Below are positions 43,378 through 53,258 of a stretch of 64,000 nucleotides of DNA, piece by piece. The DNA comes from an uncultured Altererythrobacter sp. (GTDB lineage: Bacteria > Pseudomonadota > Alphaproteobacteria > Sphingomonadales > Sphingomonadaceae). The DNA lies in contig CANLLZ010000001.1 of the NCBI GenBank assembly GCA_947492235.1, positions 186,001 to 250,000 on the forward strand, given 5' to 3'. A program made the translations under genes and the position numbers. The notes under the pieces were generated by a model. That model was not told where the DNA came from and did no database searches. It saw only the letters and a program-made list of their open reading frames with translations. How positions within the stretch are numbered: position 1 is the first letter of the stretch; each line of letters opens with the position of its first letter.

Positions 43378-44133
43378 ATGAGGCGGGTGCTGCTGGTCCT
43401 CGCGCTGTTCTTCGCTCTTTCGGCGCAGCGCGATCCCATCCTTGTTCCGGAGGTCTCTCAGGACGAAGTGCAGGTGCGGCAGGGCTTTACCGGCACGGAA
43501 CTGCTGCTGTTCGGCGCTGTTCTCGATCCCTCTGGCCGCCGCGCGGCGCGCGATTACGATATTGTCGTGGTGCTGAAAGGGCCTTCCTTCCCCATTCAGG
43601 TGCGCGAGAAAGAGCAGATCGGCGGCATCTGGATGAATGCCGACAATGTCCCCTTCCGCTCCGCCCCCAGTTTCTTCGCCGTCGCTTCCTCCTCGCCCAT
43701 CGGCATGATTGTGGACGAGCGAACGGCAGCGATTTTCGAGTTCGGCACGAATTTCATCCAGCTTTCGCCCACCGGCGCAATCGACCCGGAGGAGCAACTG
43801 CGCTTTCGCAACGGGCTGGTCGATCTGCGCACGCGGCAGGGGCTCTACAAGCAGGATGACGGCGGTGTCGAAGTCAGCGAGGGCGTGCTGTATCAGGCGC
43901 GGATCGATCTGCCTTCCAGCGTTCAGACCGGCACTTACACTGCCGAGACATTCGCGGTGAACGATGGCCGTGTCGTCGCCTCCGCCATTGCCAAGGTCGA
44001 GGTGCGCAAAGTCGGCTTCGAGCGGTTGGTGGAGACGTTCTCGCAGGTCCAGCCGTTCTTTTACGGGCTGGTCGCTATCATTCTGTCGGTCGGGATGGGC
44101 TGGCTTGCCGGGCGGCTTTTCGCTTTGATTTAG
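43378..44133 (+). CDS. TIGR02186 family membrane-anchored protein
   Basis: 251 aa. A signal-like hydrophobic N-terminus and one C-terminal membrane helix (about residues 226-248, FFYGLVAIILSVGMGWLAG) flank a periplasmic domain with the TIGR02186 blocks RQGFTGTELLLFGAV and YDIVVVLKGP. It is 13 bases past the exporter gene and is probably its accessory factor. The biochemical role is not known. Confidence 0.82.
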   Translation: MRRVLLVLALFFALSAQRDPILVPEVSQDEVQVRQGFTGTELLLFGAVLDPSGRRAARDYDIVVVLKGPSFPIQVREKEQIGGIWMNADNVPFRSAPSFFAVASSSPIGMIVDERTAAIFEFGTNFIQLSPTGAIDPEEQLRFRNGLVDLRTRQGLYKQDDGGVEVSEGVLYQARIDLPSSVQTGTYTAETFAVNDGRVVASAIAKVEVRKVGFERLVETFSQVQPFFYGLVAIILSVGMGWLAGRLFALI

Positions 44134-44150
44134 AGGACTTCGCGCCTTCC

Positions 44151-44165
44151 TTAGCGCAATCTTAA
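44151..44165 (+). promoter_or_regulatory. CtrA-like TTAG-N7-TTAA site
   Basis: TTAG-CGCAATC-TTAA differs in one base from the CtrA box TTAA-N7-TTAA and lies 50 bases before the HerA-like gene. CtrA is the response regulator phosphorylated through ChpT, which is present in this window. One site by chance is possible. Confidence 0.25.
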
Positions 44166-44214
44166 CCCTGACTGGTCTAGCTCTGCTGCCATATAACAGA
44201 CGGGGCACTTCCGA

Positions 44215-45909
44215 ATGACCGATATGGCAAAACAGGATTTCACACCGGCGCAGGGCGGCGGCAATGGACAGGCGAGCGGCCAAAGCGCGCCCTCGAATGC
44301 CCCATCCAACGCCATGCAACCCATCGGCGTTGTGCTGGAAATCGCCGGTTCGGGTTCGCAAATTGCGCTCGATCTGGAACGCCTGAATGAATGCATGGCG
44401 GATGATGATCCGTCGATCGGCCTCGCCGGACAGGTCGGCAGCCAGGTCAAAATTCGCGTCGGTAACAGCTGGCTGCTCGCCAGTGTCCGCAACCAGAAAC
44501 AGGATCGCCGTCAGGGTGGCGGTGTGCTGGCCAATATCGATTTCCTCGGCGAAGGCATGGAAGAAAAGCTGACCGGCCGGATCCACTCTTTCCGCCGCGG
44601 TGTCACTCGATACCCGGTGCCCGGCGCCTTCATCTACCCCGCGACAACCGCCGATTTGCGTCAGATTTACGCCAGCGATGGGCGCTCCAACATCCAGATC
44701 GGCACGGTCTACCCGACCAAGGATATCCGTGCCGGGGTCTATATCGATGCCATGCTGGGCAAGCATTTCGCCCTGCTCGGTTCCACCGGTACCGGTAAAT
44801 CGACCAGCGCCGCATTGATCCTGCACCGCATCTGCGAGGCGGCACCGCAGGGCCACGTCGTCATGATCGATCCGCACGGCGAATACTCCGCCGCATTCCG
44901 CAACACCGGCGTCATCCTTGACGTGTCGAACCTGCAGATGCCGTACTGGCTGCTGAACTTCGAAGAGCATTGCGAGGTGCTGCTGACCAGCCACGGCAAT
45001 GAACGGCAGGTCGATGCCGATATTCTCGCCAAGTGCCTGCTGAAAGCGCGCTACAAGAACCGTCTGGCCGAGCAGATGGGCAAGATTACGGTGGATTCGC
45101 CGATCCCTTACCTGCTCTCCGACCTGTCCACCGCCATACAGGACGAGATGGGCAAGCTCGACAAGGCGACCTCCAGCGCGCCCTATATGCGGATCAAGAA
45201 CAAGCTGGAGGAGCTGAAAGGCGATCCGCGCTACCAGTTCATGTTCTCCGGCATGCTGGTCGGCGATACGATGGCCGATTTCCTGTCCAAGATTTTCCGC
45301 ATGCCGGGCGATGGCAAACCGATTGCGATCATCGATGTGTCGGGTGTGCCGTCCGATATTACCTCCACCGTGGTGGCGGTGCTCAGCCGCCTGACCTTCG
45401 ATTTTGCGATCTGGGGCCGCGAAGAGAAAACCCGCCCGATCCTGCTGGTGTGCGAAGAGGCCCACCGTTACGTGCCGAGCGAGAAGAACGCTGACGGTTC
45501 CAGCGTCGGCAATATCCTGTCGCGCATTGCCAAGGAAGGCCGGAAATACGGTATCAGCCTTGGCCTGATCACCCAGCGTCCCTCTGATCTTGCCGAGGGT
45601 GTGCTGTCGCAGTGCGGCACGATCATCTCGATGCGCCTCAACAATGACCGCGACCAGGATTTCGTCCGGGCCGCCATGCCCGAAGGCGCGCGCGGCTTCC
45701 TCGATTCCATCCCCGCCTTGCGCAATCGCGAATGCATCATCTGCGGCGAAGGCGTGGCGATCCCGATCCGCGTATCGTTCGACAATCTGGAAGAATCCAA
45801 ACGCCCCGCGTCGGAAGATCCCAGCTTCGTCGAACTGTGGCGCGAAGCCGGCGACGAGGAAGAAGCGGTGCACCGCGTCGTCCAGCGCTGGCGTAGCCAG
45901 GGGCAGTAA
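44215..45909 (+). CDS. HerA-like ATPase
   Basis: 564 aa. Residues 1-40 are a Gly/Ala-rich spacer. A beta-rich HAS-barrel-like domain covers about 40-170, and the P-loop GSTGTGKS spans 189-196. Walker B sits in PILLVCEEAHRY at about 406-417, followed by RIAKEGRKYGISLGLITQRP, the HerA arginine-finger region. HerA helicases form hexamers that pump DNA and usually pair with the nuclease NurA, but no nurA lies nearby. Anti-phage HerA systems also exist, with different partners; none is visible here. Confidence 0.8.
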   Translation: MTDMAKQDFTPAQGGGNGQASGQSAPSNAPSNAMQPIGVVLEIAGSGSQIALDLERLNECMADDDPSIGLAGQVGSQVKIRVGNSWLLASVRNQKQDRRQGGGVLANIDFLGEGMEEKLTGRIHSFRRGVTRYPVPGAFIYPATTADLRQIYASDGRSNIQIGTVYPTKDIRAGVYIDAMLGKHFALLGSTGTGKSTSAALILHRICEAAPQGHVVMIDPHGEYSAAFRNTGVILDVSNLQMPYWLLNFEEHCEVLLTSHGNERQVDADILAKCLLKARYKNRLAEQMGKITVDSPIPYLLSDLSTAIQDEMGKLDKATSSAPYMRIKNKLEELKGDPRYQFMFSGMLVGDTMADFLSKIFRMPGDGKPIAIIDVSGVPSDITSTVVAVLSRLTFDFAIWGREEKTRPILLVCEEAHRYVPSEKNADGSSVGNILSRIAKEGRKYGISLGLITQRPSDLAEGVLSQCGTIISMRLNNDRDQDFVRAAMPEGARGFLDSIPALRNRECIICGEGVAIPIRVSFDNLEESKRPASEDPSFVELWREAGDEEEAVHRVVQRWRSQGQ

Positions 45910-45917
45910 TCTTCTTT

Positions 45918-46140
45918 TGTCCCTGCGGGCGGGGCGCATCCGCGCCTCTTGCTTCCTCGCATTCGCTCGGGCGCCCAGTCGGCCTCGAACCATTCCAAGC
46001 CAGCAAGATCTTTGCTGGCTTCGGTCCGCGACAAGCGGACCGCAAGGCCCGAAGATTTTGGGGCGGCCGCCCCGCAGGTGCTCGATGCGGCACGCATCGC
46101 ATCGCAACGGCACCGAGGACGAACCCGCGTATGCGGGTTC
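45918..46140 (-). repeat. Hairpin-rich intergenic repeat, copy 2
   Basis: Five palindromes stand in a row: CCAGCAA/TTGCTGG (46000-46018), GGTCCGC/GCGGACC (46023-46041), GGGGCGGCCGCCCC (46060-46073), CGATGC/GCATCG (46083-46099) and GAACCCGC/GCGGGTTC (46121-46140). The minus strand of 45918-45957 repeats the core of the copy at 6245-6287, including a hairpin in which an A-T pair becomes G-C. Confidence 0.65.
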
Positions 46141-46157
46141 ATGAAACAAACAAACCC

Positions 46158-46907
46158 TCAAGTACCCCGCGTATCCCCGAACAGGTGGATATGCAGCCGG
46201 TCACTCAGACGGTAGCCGTGCTTCAGGCAGAGCGGGACCAGCCATTCCTCGCGCTTTCTCAGCGTCTCGCTGTCCGTCCCCTCGGGCATCAGGAAAATGC
46301 GTGCGGGCGGGATGGCGTGGGCGCGCTGGAGGGCCAGCACCTCGTCCACATCCTGTGGCGAAGCGATCACGAATTTGAAGAAGGCCCGGCTGTCGAGCGC
46401 ATAGGCATCCAGCCGCGCGCCGATCAGCGCCAGATCTGCCGGATTGCCCGAATGCGCCAGTTTGGGGCTGATATTGTACTGGTCGATATGAATGTCGAGC
46501 CGGGCAGGGGCCTCCACCGTGCCATTGGTCTCGATCTCGATGGTCATATCGGGCAGCGCGGCGACCAGTTCGGCGAGGGCGGGGGCTTGCAACAGCGGTT
46601 CTCCGCCGGTGATCACAAGGCGTTTCTGGCCTAGCGCGGCGATCCGCTCTGCCACATCGGCCGAGTCAAGAGTGACCTGATTGGCCTTGCGATCATACGT
46701 CACACCGTCGCGGTGTTCATGCTCCGGCTTGTTCGCGCTGCCTTCGAAATGCCAGGTATAGGCCGTGTCGCACCACACGCAGGCGAGGTTGCAGCGCGAC
46801 AGGCGCACAAACGCAACCGGCGCTCCCGCGCTCGGCCCTTCGCCCTGCACGCTGGCGAAAATCTCCGGTCCTCCAGAATCATCGGTGGCGAGAACAAGTT
46901 GCGCCAT
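46158..46907 (-). CDS. queE: 7-carboxy-7-deazaguanine synthase
   Basis: 249 aa. The radical-SAM cluster motif is CX3CX2C (C39, C43, C46 in SRCNLACVWCDTAYTW), the short form seen in QueE. The second SAM motif GGEPLL follows. The enzyme makes the 7-deazaguanine core of queuosine. No other queuosine gene is nearby, so it stands alone here, with an unusual three-block TGTCAA element upstream. Confidence 0.9.
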   Translation of the reverse strand: MAQLVLATDDSGGPEIFASVQGEGPSAGAPVAFVRLSRCNLACVWCDTAYTWHFEGSANKPEHEHRDGVTYDRKANQVTLDSADVAERIAALGQKRLVITGGEPLLQAPALAELVAALPDMTIEIETNGTVEAPARLDIHIDQYNISPKLAHSGNPADLALIGARLDAYALDSRAFFKFVIASPQDVDEVLALQRAHAIPPARIFLMPEGTDSETLRKREEWLVPLCLKHGYRLSDRLHIHLFGDTRGT

Positions 46908-46927
46908 GCTTTGCGATTATTTCCTAC

Positions 46928-46957
46928 TTTGCTTGACGCTTTTGACACGTGTCAAGC
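46928..46957 (-). promoter_or_regulatory. Tripartite TGTCAA element upstream of queE
   Basis: On the minus strand it reads GCTTGACA-C-GTGTCAAAA-GC-GTCAAGCAAA, ending 20 bases before the queE ATG. All 27 bases of the three blocks equal those upstream of chpT; only the linkers differ. The middle forms the 14-base palindrome TTGACACGTGTCAA. Confidence 0.55.
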
Positions 46958-47127
46958 TGGCCCAATTCAGGCAAGACACTGATATTACTGTATTTCGCCG
47001 TGTTGGATTCAGTTGACACATTGCCTGCCGGTTTTCTGCCTGCACCACTCGAATGCGGGCCGGTCAGCGACCCTTGTGGCACAATGCAGCCGTGTAGGAA
47101 AATGCCGCCGGGCGCGCGGCATTCGCC

Positions 47128-50127
47128 CTAACCCAATCGTGCAAGAGCCGCCGTCAACCGTTCGACTTCACCGGCATGGTGCGCATGGTCTTCCTTCGCC
47201 TTCTCCACCGCTTCGGGCTTCGCGCGCTCGACGAAGTTCGGGTTGGAGAGGCGCTTGTCGAGGCTGGAGACTTCTTTCTCGCTCGCTTCCAGTGCCTTGG
47301 CCAGACGCGCTTTCTCCGCGCCGATATCGATGACGCCTTCCAGCGGAATGGTCACGATGTCGCCGCCTGCTGTCACCTGCATCGCCGGGCCGTCCGGCGC
47401 ATCGCCTACGGTCAGCGGGGTAAGGCGGGCGAGCCGTTCGATGGCGGCGCTGCTGCGCTCGATCACGCCCTGCGCCGTGGGCGAGGGGTTGGTGATCGTC
47501 GCCGCCAACTTCGTGCCTGGTGAAATGCCCAGCTCGTTCTTCGCGCTGCGCACGGCGCTGGTCAGGTCGATCACCCAGTCGATGGCGCCGGTCGCCTCTT
47601 TGCTGACCTGCGCCTTGGGCTCGGGCCATTTGGCGGTGATGAGCGGGTAGTTCCCCCTATCGCCTTGCTTCGACCACAGCTCCTCCGTGATGAACGGCAT
47701 GAAGGGGTGGAGCATCACCAGGATCTGGTCGAGCGCCCATCCGGCCACCGCGCGGGTTTCGGCGGCGGCATCCTCGCTCGCACCCTCTGCGAAGACCGGC
47801 TTGATAAGTTCCAGATACCAGTCGCAGAAGCGGTCCCACACGAAGTGGTAGATCGTATTGGCCGCCGCATCGAAGCGCAGATCGGCCATCGCCGCATCCA
47901 GCGCCTCGACTGTCTGCGCGACTTCGCCGATGATCCACTGGTTCGCCGCCAGCCGCGCTTGCGGGGCTTCAAGTGTGTCTGAAGCACCAATGCCGTTGGA
48001 CTGGCAGAAACGCGTCGCGTTCCAGAGCTTGGTGGCGAAGTTGCGATACCCCTCGACCCGCTTGTCATCCATCTTGATGTCACGGCCCTGGCTTTCCATC
48101 GCCGCCATGAAGAAGCGCAGAGCGTCCGCGCCATACTGGTCGATCAGGCCCAGCGGGTCGACGACATTACCCTTGGACTTGGACATTTTGGAGCCATCGG
48201 CGGCGCGCACCAGCCCGTGGAGATACAGCCGGGGCCACGGGGCCTGCCCGGTGTTGTAATTGCCCATTATCATCATCCGCGCATCCCAGAAAAACAGGAT
48301 GTCGAACCCGGAGATCAGGAGGCTGTTGGGGTAGTGCTTCTCGTATAACGAACCCGCTCGCCCTGAGCTTGTCGAAGGGCTGTCCTTTTCTTCGGGTGCT
48401 GTGCCCGAAGTGAAGGACGATGCTTCGACAGGCTCAGCATGAGCGGGGTTGGGGGTATCCGCTACACCTTCGGGCCAGCCGAGCGTGGCGAAGGGCCACA
48501 GCGCGCTGGAGAACCATGTGTCGAGGACGTCTGGATCGCGCTTCAATGCCACGAGAGGCTTTTGGCCTGCCTCGCGCATGAATAGCTGATCACGGTCGTG
48601 TTCGTCTTCGGTTTCTTTTGCCGGTAAGACATCGGCATTTTCGCCATAATATTCAGCTGCCTGTCTGTGTGCATCTTCGGTGGTAAGAGCGACGAATACC
48701 TTTCTCTTCGCCCGGGAATCCGACAGATTTTTGAATGAATAGAAGAGGTCTCCTTCTTCATCCATACGTGGCCCATACCAAGCCGGAATCCGGTGCCCCC
48801 ACCACAATTGCCGCGAAACACACCACGGCTGGATGTTCTCCATCCAGTTGAAGAAGGTCTTTTCCCACGTCTTGGGGACGATCTCGACTTCGCCGGACTT
48901 CACCTGCTCGATGGGTTTAACGGCCAGTTTCTCGGCATCGACATACCACTGGTCGGTCAGCCAGGGCTCGATCACCACGCCGCCACGGTCGCCGAAGGGC
49001 GTCGCGATCTGGCGCGGTTCGGCGTCATGCTCGATGTCCTCGCCCTTTTTGGTCTTGGCGATGTGCGGGATGAGGTAGCCCTGTTCTTTCAGGCGCTGAA
49101 CCACCAGCTCGCGCGCGCCGTCGGTGCCGTCGCGTTTGAAGCGGTGCAGGCCGAGATATTCATCGGGCACCAGCCCGTCGGCGGTCTGGCAAACATTGGC
49201 CTCGGAATCGAGCATGTTGAGCATGTCGCCAGCGGCAAATCCGGCCCGCTTGCCCACGTCGAAATCGTTGAAATCGTGACCCGGCGTGATCTTCACCGCG
49301 CCGCTGCCCAGCTCCGGATCGGCGTGTTCGTCCGCCACAATCGGCACGCGGCGGCCGGTGATCGGCAGCACAACATGCTTGCCCACAACACTGGCATAGC
49401 GCTCGTCCGACGGGTGCACAGCCACGGCCATATCGGCCAGCATCGTCTCGGGCCGCGTGGTCGCCACCTCGATATAATCGCGGCCATCAGGCAGCGTCAC
49501 GCCGTCTTCCAGCGGATATTTGAAGTGCCAGAAATGGCCCGCAATGGTCTGCGTTTCCACTTCCAGATCGCTGATTGCCGTCTTCAGCTTCGGGTCCCAG
49601 TTCACCAGCCGCTTGTCGCGGTAGATCAGCCCGTCATTATGCAGATCGACGAAGGTCTTCAGCACCGCGCCGCTGAAATGCTCGTCCATCGTGAACTGCT
49701 CTCGGCTCCAGTCCATCGAGCAACCGAGCCGCCGCAGCTGGCGCGTGATCGTGCCGCCGCTTTCCTCTTTCCACTCCCACACCTTCTTCACGAAATCTTC
49801 GCGGCTGTAATTGGTGCGCTTGTCCTGTTTCGCCTCCAGCTGGCGCTCGACCACCATCTGCGTCGCGATGCCGGCATGGTCTGTGCCGACCACCCACAGC
49901 GCATCCTTGCCGCGCATCCGCTCGTACCGGATCACGATGTCCTGCAGCGTGTTGTCCAGCGCGTGGCCAATATGGAGCGACCCCGTCACGTTCGGCGGCG
50001 GGTTGACGATGGTGTAGGGTTCGGCATCCGGACGCTCGGGCCGGAAGCAGCCGTTTTCCTCCCAATAGGCGTACCAGCGCGCCTCGATTTCGGCGGGATC
50101 GAATGTGGTAGAGAGTTCGCTTGTCAT
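47128..50127 (-). CDS. valS: Valyl-tRNA synthetase
   Basis: 999 aa from ATG 50127, giving the family N-terminus; an earlier frame adds 13 residues without match. HIGH motif at 52-55 (GSLHIGH), KMSKS near 647-651, [14 protein letters not shown] in the editing/catalytic junction and a C-terminal coiled coil are all present. The enzyme charges tRNA-Val in the cytoplasm. Residues about 561-591 ([15 protein letters not shown] and following) are not ValS sequence; they are the in-frame translation of a REP-like DNA repeat. The insert falls between GWPEG and YPNSLL, in a loop before the WDARMM block, and seems tolerated. Confidence 0.96.
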   Translation of the reverse strand: MTSELSTTFDPAEIEARWYAYWEENGCFRPERPDAEPYTIVNPPPNVTGSLHIGHALDNTLQDIVIRYERMRGKDALWVVGTDHAGIATQMVVERQLEAKQDKRTNYSREDFVKKVWEWKEESGGTITRQLRRLGCSMDWSREQFTMDEHFSGAVLKTFVDLHNDGLIYRDKRLVNWDPKLKTAISDLEVETQTIAGHFWHFKYPLEDGVTLPDGRDYIEVATTRPETMLADMAVAVHPSDERYASVVGKHVVLPITGRRVPIVADEHADPELGSGAVKITPGHDFNDFDVGKRAGFAAGDMLNMLDSEANVCQTADGLVPDEYLGLHRFKRDGTDGARELVVQRLKEQGYLIPHIAKTKKGEDIEHDAEPRQIATPFGDRGGVVIEPWLTDQWYVDAEKLAVKPIEQVKSGEVEIVPKTWEKTFFNWMENIQPWCVSRQLWWGHRIPAWYGPRMDEEGDLFYSFKNLSDSRAKRKVFVALTTEDAHRQAAEYYGENADVLPAKETEDEHDRDQLFMREAGQKPLVALKRDPDVLDTWFSSALWPFATLGWPEGVADTPNPAHAEPVEASSFTSGTAPEEKDSPSTSSGRAGSLYEKHYPNSLLISGFDILFFWDARMMIMGNYNTGQAPWPRLYLHGLVRAADGSKMSKSKGNVVDPLGLIDQYGADALRFFMAAMESQGRDIKMDDKRVEGYRNFATKLWNATRFCQSNGIGASDTLEAPQARLAANQWIIGEVAQTVEALDAAMADLRFDAAANTIYHFVWDRFCDWYLELIKPVFAEGASEDAAAETRAVAGWALDQILVMLHPFMPFITEELWSKQGDRGNYPLITAKWPEPKAQVSKEATGAIDWVIDLTSAVRSAKNELGISPGTKLAATITNPSPTAQGVIERSSAAIERLARLTPLTVGDAPDGPAMQVTAGGDIVTIPLEGVIDIGAEKARLAKALEASEKEVSSLDKRLSNPNFVERAKPEAVEKAKEDHAHHAGEVERLTAALARLG
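48355..48446. repeat. REP-like inverted repeat inside valS
   Basis: Arms CGCTCGCCCTGAGCTTGTCG and CGACAGGCTCAGCATGAGCG are near-perfect inverted copies around a 50-base centre. The same element occurs between gatC and gatA. Here it keeps the reading frame open and adds about 31 residues to ValS. Confidence 0.75.
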
Positions 50128-50219
50128 ATCGCCCAGCGCCTTGCCAGTGGTGGCCCTGAAGGCCAAGCCCCATTAAGCCCTCTTGTCGTGCCGCGCAAAG
50201 AAACGCATAGCTACAGGCG

Positions 50220-51332
50220 ATGCGAGAATGGGCTGATCTGGACGTTGAGGTCGATGCGGACGGCACGCAGCGTGTGGCCGTCAAAGGTCCGCTGACCATT
50301 TCCTCCATCGCCGTTATCGACCACCAGTTCCGCGATCTGGAAGGCGATGTTGCCCATTTCGATCTCTCGGGCGTGACCGATATGGACACCGCCGGGGCAT
50401 GGACCGTGTTCCGCGCGACGCGGCGGCTGGGCTCCCCCATCGTCGGGGCCAGCGCCAAATCGCATGACCTCATTGAAACCGTTGCTTCGGCGGCCAGCGA
50501 AGCGCCCATGCGGCCCGAAGACAAGCCGCTGTTGCACCGCGTTTTCGGCGAGGCGGGCGAAACGGTGCTTGAAATGCTTGCGGGGGCAAAAAACGTCATC
50601 GCGTTTCTGGGTGCGGTGCTGATCTCTGTGGGCGATATCATCCGCCACCCCAGCCGGTTCCGGATCAAGGCGGTGGTCCGCCAGTTCGAGCTGGTCGGCG
50701 TCACCGCCCTGATGATTATCGGGCTGATGAGCTTCCTGATCGGCATCGTGGTCGCGCAGCAGGGGGCCGCACAATTGGCGCAGTTCGGGGCGGAGGCGTT
50801 GACGATCAATCTGACCGGGCGGCTGGCCACGCGCGAGCTGGGCGTGCTGATGACGGCGATCATGGTTGCAGGCCGCTCGGGCAGCGCCTTTGCCGCGCAG
50901 ATCGGCACCATGAACCTTACCGAGGAAATCGACGCGATGCGCACCATCGGGGTCGATCCGGTGGAAGCGCTGGTGATTCCGCGCATTCTGGCGGCGGTGG
51001 TGATGATGGTCCTGCTTGGGTTCTACTCCATCGTTCTGACGATTATCGGCGGGGCGACCATTTCCTCGCTCACGCTGGGCATTCCCTTCGGATCGTTCCT
51101 GATGCGGATTCAGGAAGTCGTGCCGACCTATGATCTGTGGGTCGCGCTGATCAAGGCGCCGGTCTTCGGGCTGATTGTGGCAGTGGCGGGCTGCTATCAA
51201 GGCATGCAGGTGCGCGGCAATTCCGAAGAAGTCGGCAAACGCACGACGATGGCGGTGGTGCAGGCGATCTTTGCGGTGATCGTGCTCGATGCGTTTTTCG
51301 CGGTGTTCTTCACAGAGCTGGGCTGGGCGTGA
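50220..51332 (+). CDS. mlaE: MlaE-type lipid ABC permease with N-terminal STAS domain
   Basis: 370 aa. Residues about 1-100 resemble a STAS domain (VAVKGPLTISSIAVID, FDLSGVTDMDTAGAW), the fold of MlaB. Residues about 120-370 are the five- to six-helix MlaE permease, with the EQ-loop-type block ALTINLTGRLATRELGVLMTAIM. Mla systems move phospholipids between the membranes and keep outer-membrane asymmetry. The STAS part thus replaces a separate mlaB. The next gene overlaps its stop by one base. Confidence 0.88.
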   Translation: MREWADLDVEVDADGTQRVAVKGPLTISSIAVIDHQFRDLEGDVAHFDLSGVTDMDTAGAWTVFRATRRLGSPIVGASAKSHDLIETVASAASEAPMRPEDKPLLHRVFGEAGETVLEMLAGAKNVIAFLGAVLISVGDIIRHPSRFRIKAVVRQFELVGVTALMIIGLMSFLIGIVVAQQGAAQLAQFGAEALTINLTGRLATRELGVLMTAIMVAGRSGSAFAAQIGTMNLTEEIDAMRTIGVDPVEALVIPRILAAVVMMVLLGFYSIVLTIIGGATISSLTLGIPFGSFLMRIQEVVPTYDLWVALIKAPVFGLIVAVAGCYQGMQVRGNSEEVGKRTTMAVVQAIFAVIVLDAFFAVFFTELGWA

Positions 51333-52195
51333 TGGACGAACAGGACCTGATCGAGGATATCGAGGAGGAGGCACACGATAACCTCCCCGAAGCGTTTCGG
51401 GGCGAGTATCCGATTGTCGTCGAGGGGCTGGTCAACCAGTTCGGCGATTTCCGCATCCACGATGATCTCGACCTGAAGGTCAAGCGCGGCGAAATTCTTG
51501 GCGTGGTCGGCGGATCGGGCACCGGCAAATCGGTTCTGATGCGCTCGATCATCGGCTTGCAGACGCCGCGCGCTGGCGAAATCCATGTGCTGGGCCGCGA
51601 CGTCGCCAAGGCGCAAGATGACGACGATATCGACATTCGCAGCCGCTGGGGCGTGCTGTTCCAAGGCGGGGCGCTGTTTTCGACGCTGACCGTGGGCGAG
51701 AATGTCGAAGTGCCGCTGAAACAGTTCTATCCGGAACTGGACGACACACTCCGCAAGGAAATCGCGCGCTACAAGGTGCTGCTCTCCGGCCTGCCGGAAG
51801 AGGCGATCAGCAAGTTTCCCAGCGAGCTTTCGGGCGGGATGAAGAAACGCGCCGGCCTCGCCCGGGCGCTGGCGCTCGATCCGCAATTGCTGTTTCTCGA
51901 CGAGCCGACCGCGGGCCTCGACCCGATTGGCGCGGCCAAATTCGACCGGCTGACCCGCGAGCTGACCGATACGATGGGGCTGACCGTGTTCCTCATCACC
52001 CACGATCTGGATACGCTGCATGCCATATGCGACCGCGTGGCGGTGCTGGCGGACAAGCAGGTGATTGCCGTGGGCACGATCCCCGAACTGATCGCAACCG
52101 ATCATCCGTGGATCGAGGAATATTTCAACGGCCCCCGCGGACGCGCTGCCACGGCAGGGCATGCGGGCAGCAATCCCGGCGAGCAGGCCGAATGA
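51332..52195 (+). CDS. mlaF: MlaF-type lipid ABC ATPase
   Basis: 287 aa from ATG 51332. An acidic 22-residue extension precedes the ABC domain. Walker A is GGSGTGKS (60-67), the signature LSGGMKKR is near 167-174, and Walker B LLFLDEPTAGLDP is near 188-200. The fit is to MlaF. It powers the MlaE permease encoded just before it. Confidence 0.92.
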   Translation: MDEQDLIEDIEEEAHDNLPEAFRGEYPIVVEGLVNQFGDFRIHDDLDLKVKRGEILGVVGGSGTGKSVLMRSIIGLQTPRAGEIHVLGRDVAKAQDDDDIDIRSRWGVLFQGGALFSTLTVGENVEVPLKQFYPELDDTLRKEIARYKVLLSGLPEEAISKFPSELSGGMKKRAGLARALALDPQLLFLDEPTAGLDPIGAAKFDRLTRELTDTMGLTVFLITHDLDTLHAICDRVAVLADKQVIAVGTIPELIATDHPWIEEYFNGPRGRAATAGHAGSNPGEQAE

Positions 52196-52269
52196 TCATC
52201 CGTGCAAAACCCCTCATTTGTCCCAAGGTAATGGACAAGTCGACGCACGAAAGGGCATAGACAGAAGCG

Positions 52270-53250
52270 ATGGAAACCCGTGCAAACCATTTGTGGGTCG
52301 GTGCAGTCACGCTGGCATTGCTGGCGATGCTGGCCGCCGGCATCGTCTGGCTGGCCAGACTGAACGAGACAAGCCGCGAAGAATACACGATCTTTTTCGA
52401 GCAATCGGTCGAAGGACTGGTGAACGGCTCGACCGTTACCTATTCCGGCGTGCCGGTGGGTCAGGTGACCGAGATTTCGCTGGCCCCGACGCAGGGGCAG
52501 GAGAAAGACCGCGTCCGGGTGCTGATCGAAATCGACGAGAAGGTTCGGATATTCACCGACACTTTTGCCGAATTGCGCGGCAGCCTGACCGGCGTCTCCA
52601 CGATCCAGCTGGGCCGGGTGACAGACGAGAATCCGGAAATGGCCCGCACCGCCCGGCTGGTGGAGCGCAAACCGAATGGCGAGATGCCGCCGATCCCTGC
52701 GCGCGAAGGCGGGATTGGCGCCATTCTGGCCAGCGTGCCCGATATTCTGGATAAGGTGGACACCACGGTTGGCCAGCTCAACAAGCTGATGGCGGATGAC
52801 AATCAGGACCGGATCATGGGCCTGATCGACAATACCAGCCAGTTGACCCGCGATCTGTCGGGCGGGGTGAATGACACCGTGCCTGCGCTGCGATCGACGC
52901 TGGCGCAGATGCAGGGAACGCTGGCCGAGGCGGAAACCTCGCTGGCCCAGTTCGAGACGGTGATGGCCTCTGCCGACCGGCTGATGAATGAAGAGGGCGT
53001 AGCGCTGTCGAAACAACTGCGCGCGACATTGGGCAAGGCGAGCACGGCTGCGGACAGCCTTTCCACCACGCTGGCTCAGGCCGATCCGGCACTGGAGCAG
53101 CTCAACAGTTCCACTTTGCCGGCAGCCAATGCCACATTGCGCGATTTGCAATCGACCAGCCGCGCGCTGCGTCAAGTGACCGAACGGCTAGAGAATGAGG
53201 GCGCAACCAGCCTGATCGGTACACCCCCACTGCCGGATTACGAACCTTGA
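52270..53250 (+). CDS. mlaD: MCE-domain lipid-binding protein, MlaD-like
   Basis: 326 aa. One membrane anchor (about residues 9-30) and an MCE domain (about 36-115, blocks VEGLVNGSTVTYSGVPVG and LTGVSTIQLG) are followed by about 190 residues of helical coiled-coil sequence. MCE proteins form rings that bind phospholipid in the periplasm. No MlaC homologue is adjacent, so the shuttle protein is either elsewhere or replaced by the lipoprotein that follows. Confidence 0.9.
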   Translation: METRANHLWVGAVTLALLAMLAAGIVWLARLNETSREEYTIFFEQSVEGLVNGSTVTYSGVPVGQVTEISLAPTQGQEKDRVRVLIEIDEKVRIFTDTFAELRGSLTGVSTIQLGRVTDENPEMARTARLVERKPNGEMPPIPAREGGIGAILASVPDILDKVDTTVGQLNKLMADDNQDRIMGLIDNTSQLTRDLSGGVNDTVPALRSTLAQMQGTLAEAETSLAQFETVMASADRLMNEEGVALSKQLRATLGKASTAADSLSTTLAQADPALEQLNSSTLPAANATLRDLQSTSRALRQVTERLENEGATSLIGTPPLPDYEP

Positions 53251-53258
53251 GAGTGCCG

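Noticed and set aside
43042-46161. A 1039-codon open frame on the minus strand
   Set aside because: It runs antisense to TauE, TIGR02186 and HerA genes, whose domains are clear. Its residues are Arg/His/Asp-rich as expected from the complement of GC-rich coding DNA.
45737-46161. Short frames in all directions across 45.9-46.15 kb
   Set aside because: They are translations of a palindromic intergenic repeat with no start site or conserved residues.
46942-46955. Palindrome TTGACACGTGTCAA read as a simple promoter -35
   Set aside because: No fitting -10 lies at 16-18 bases, and the same three-block pattern before chpT supports a regulator site instead.
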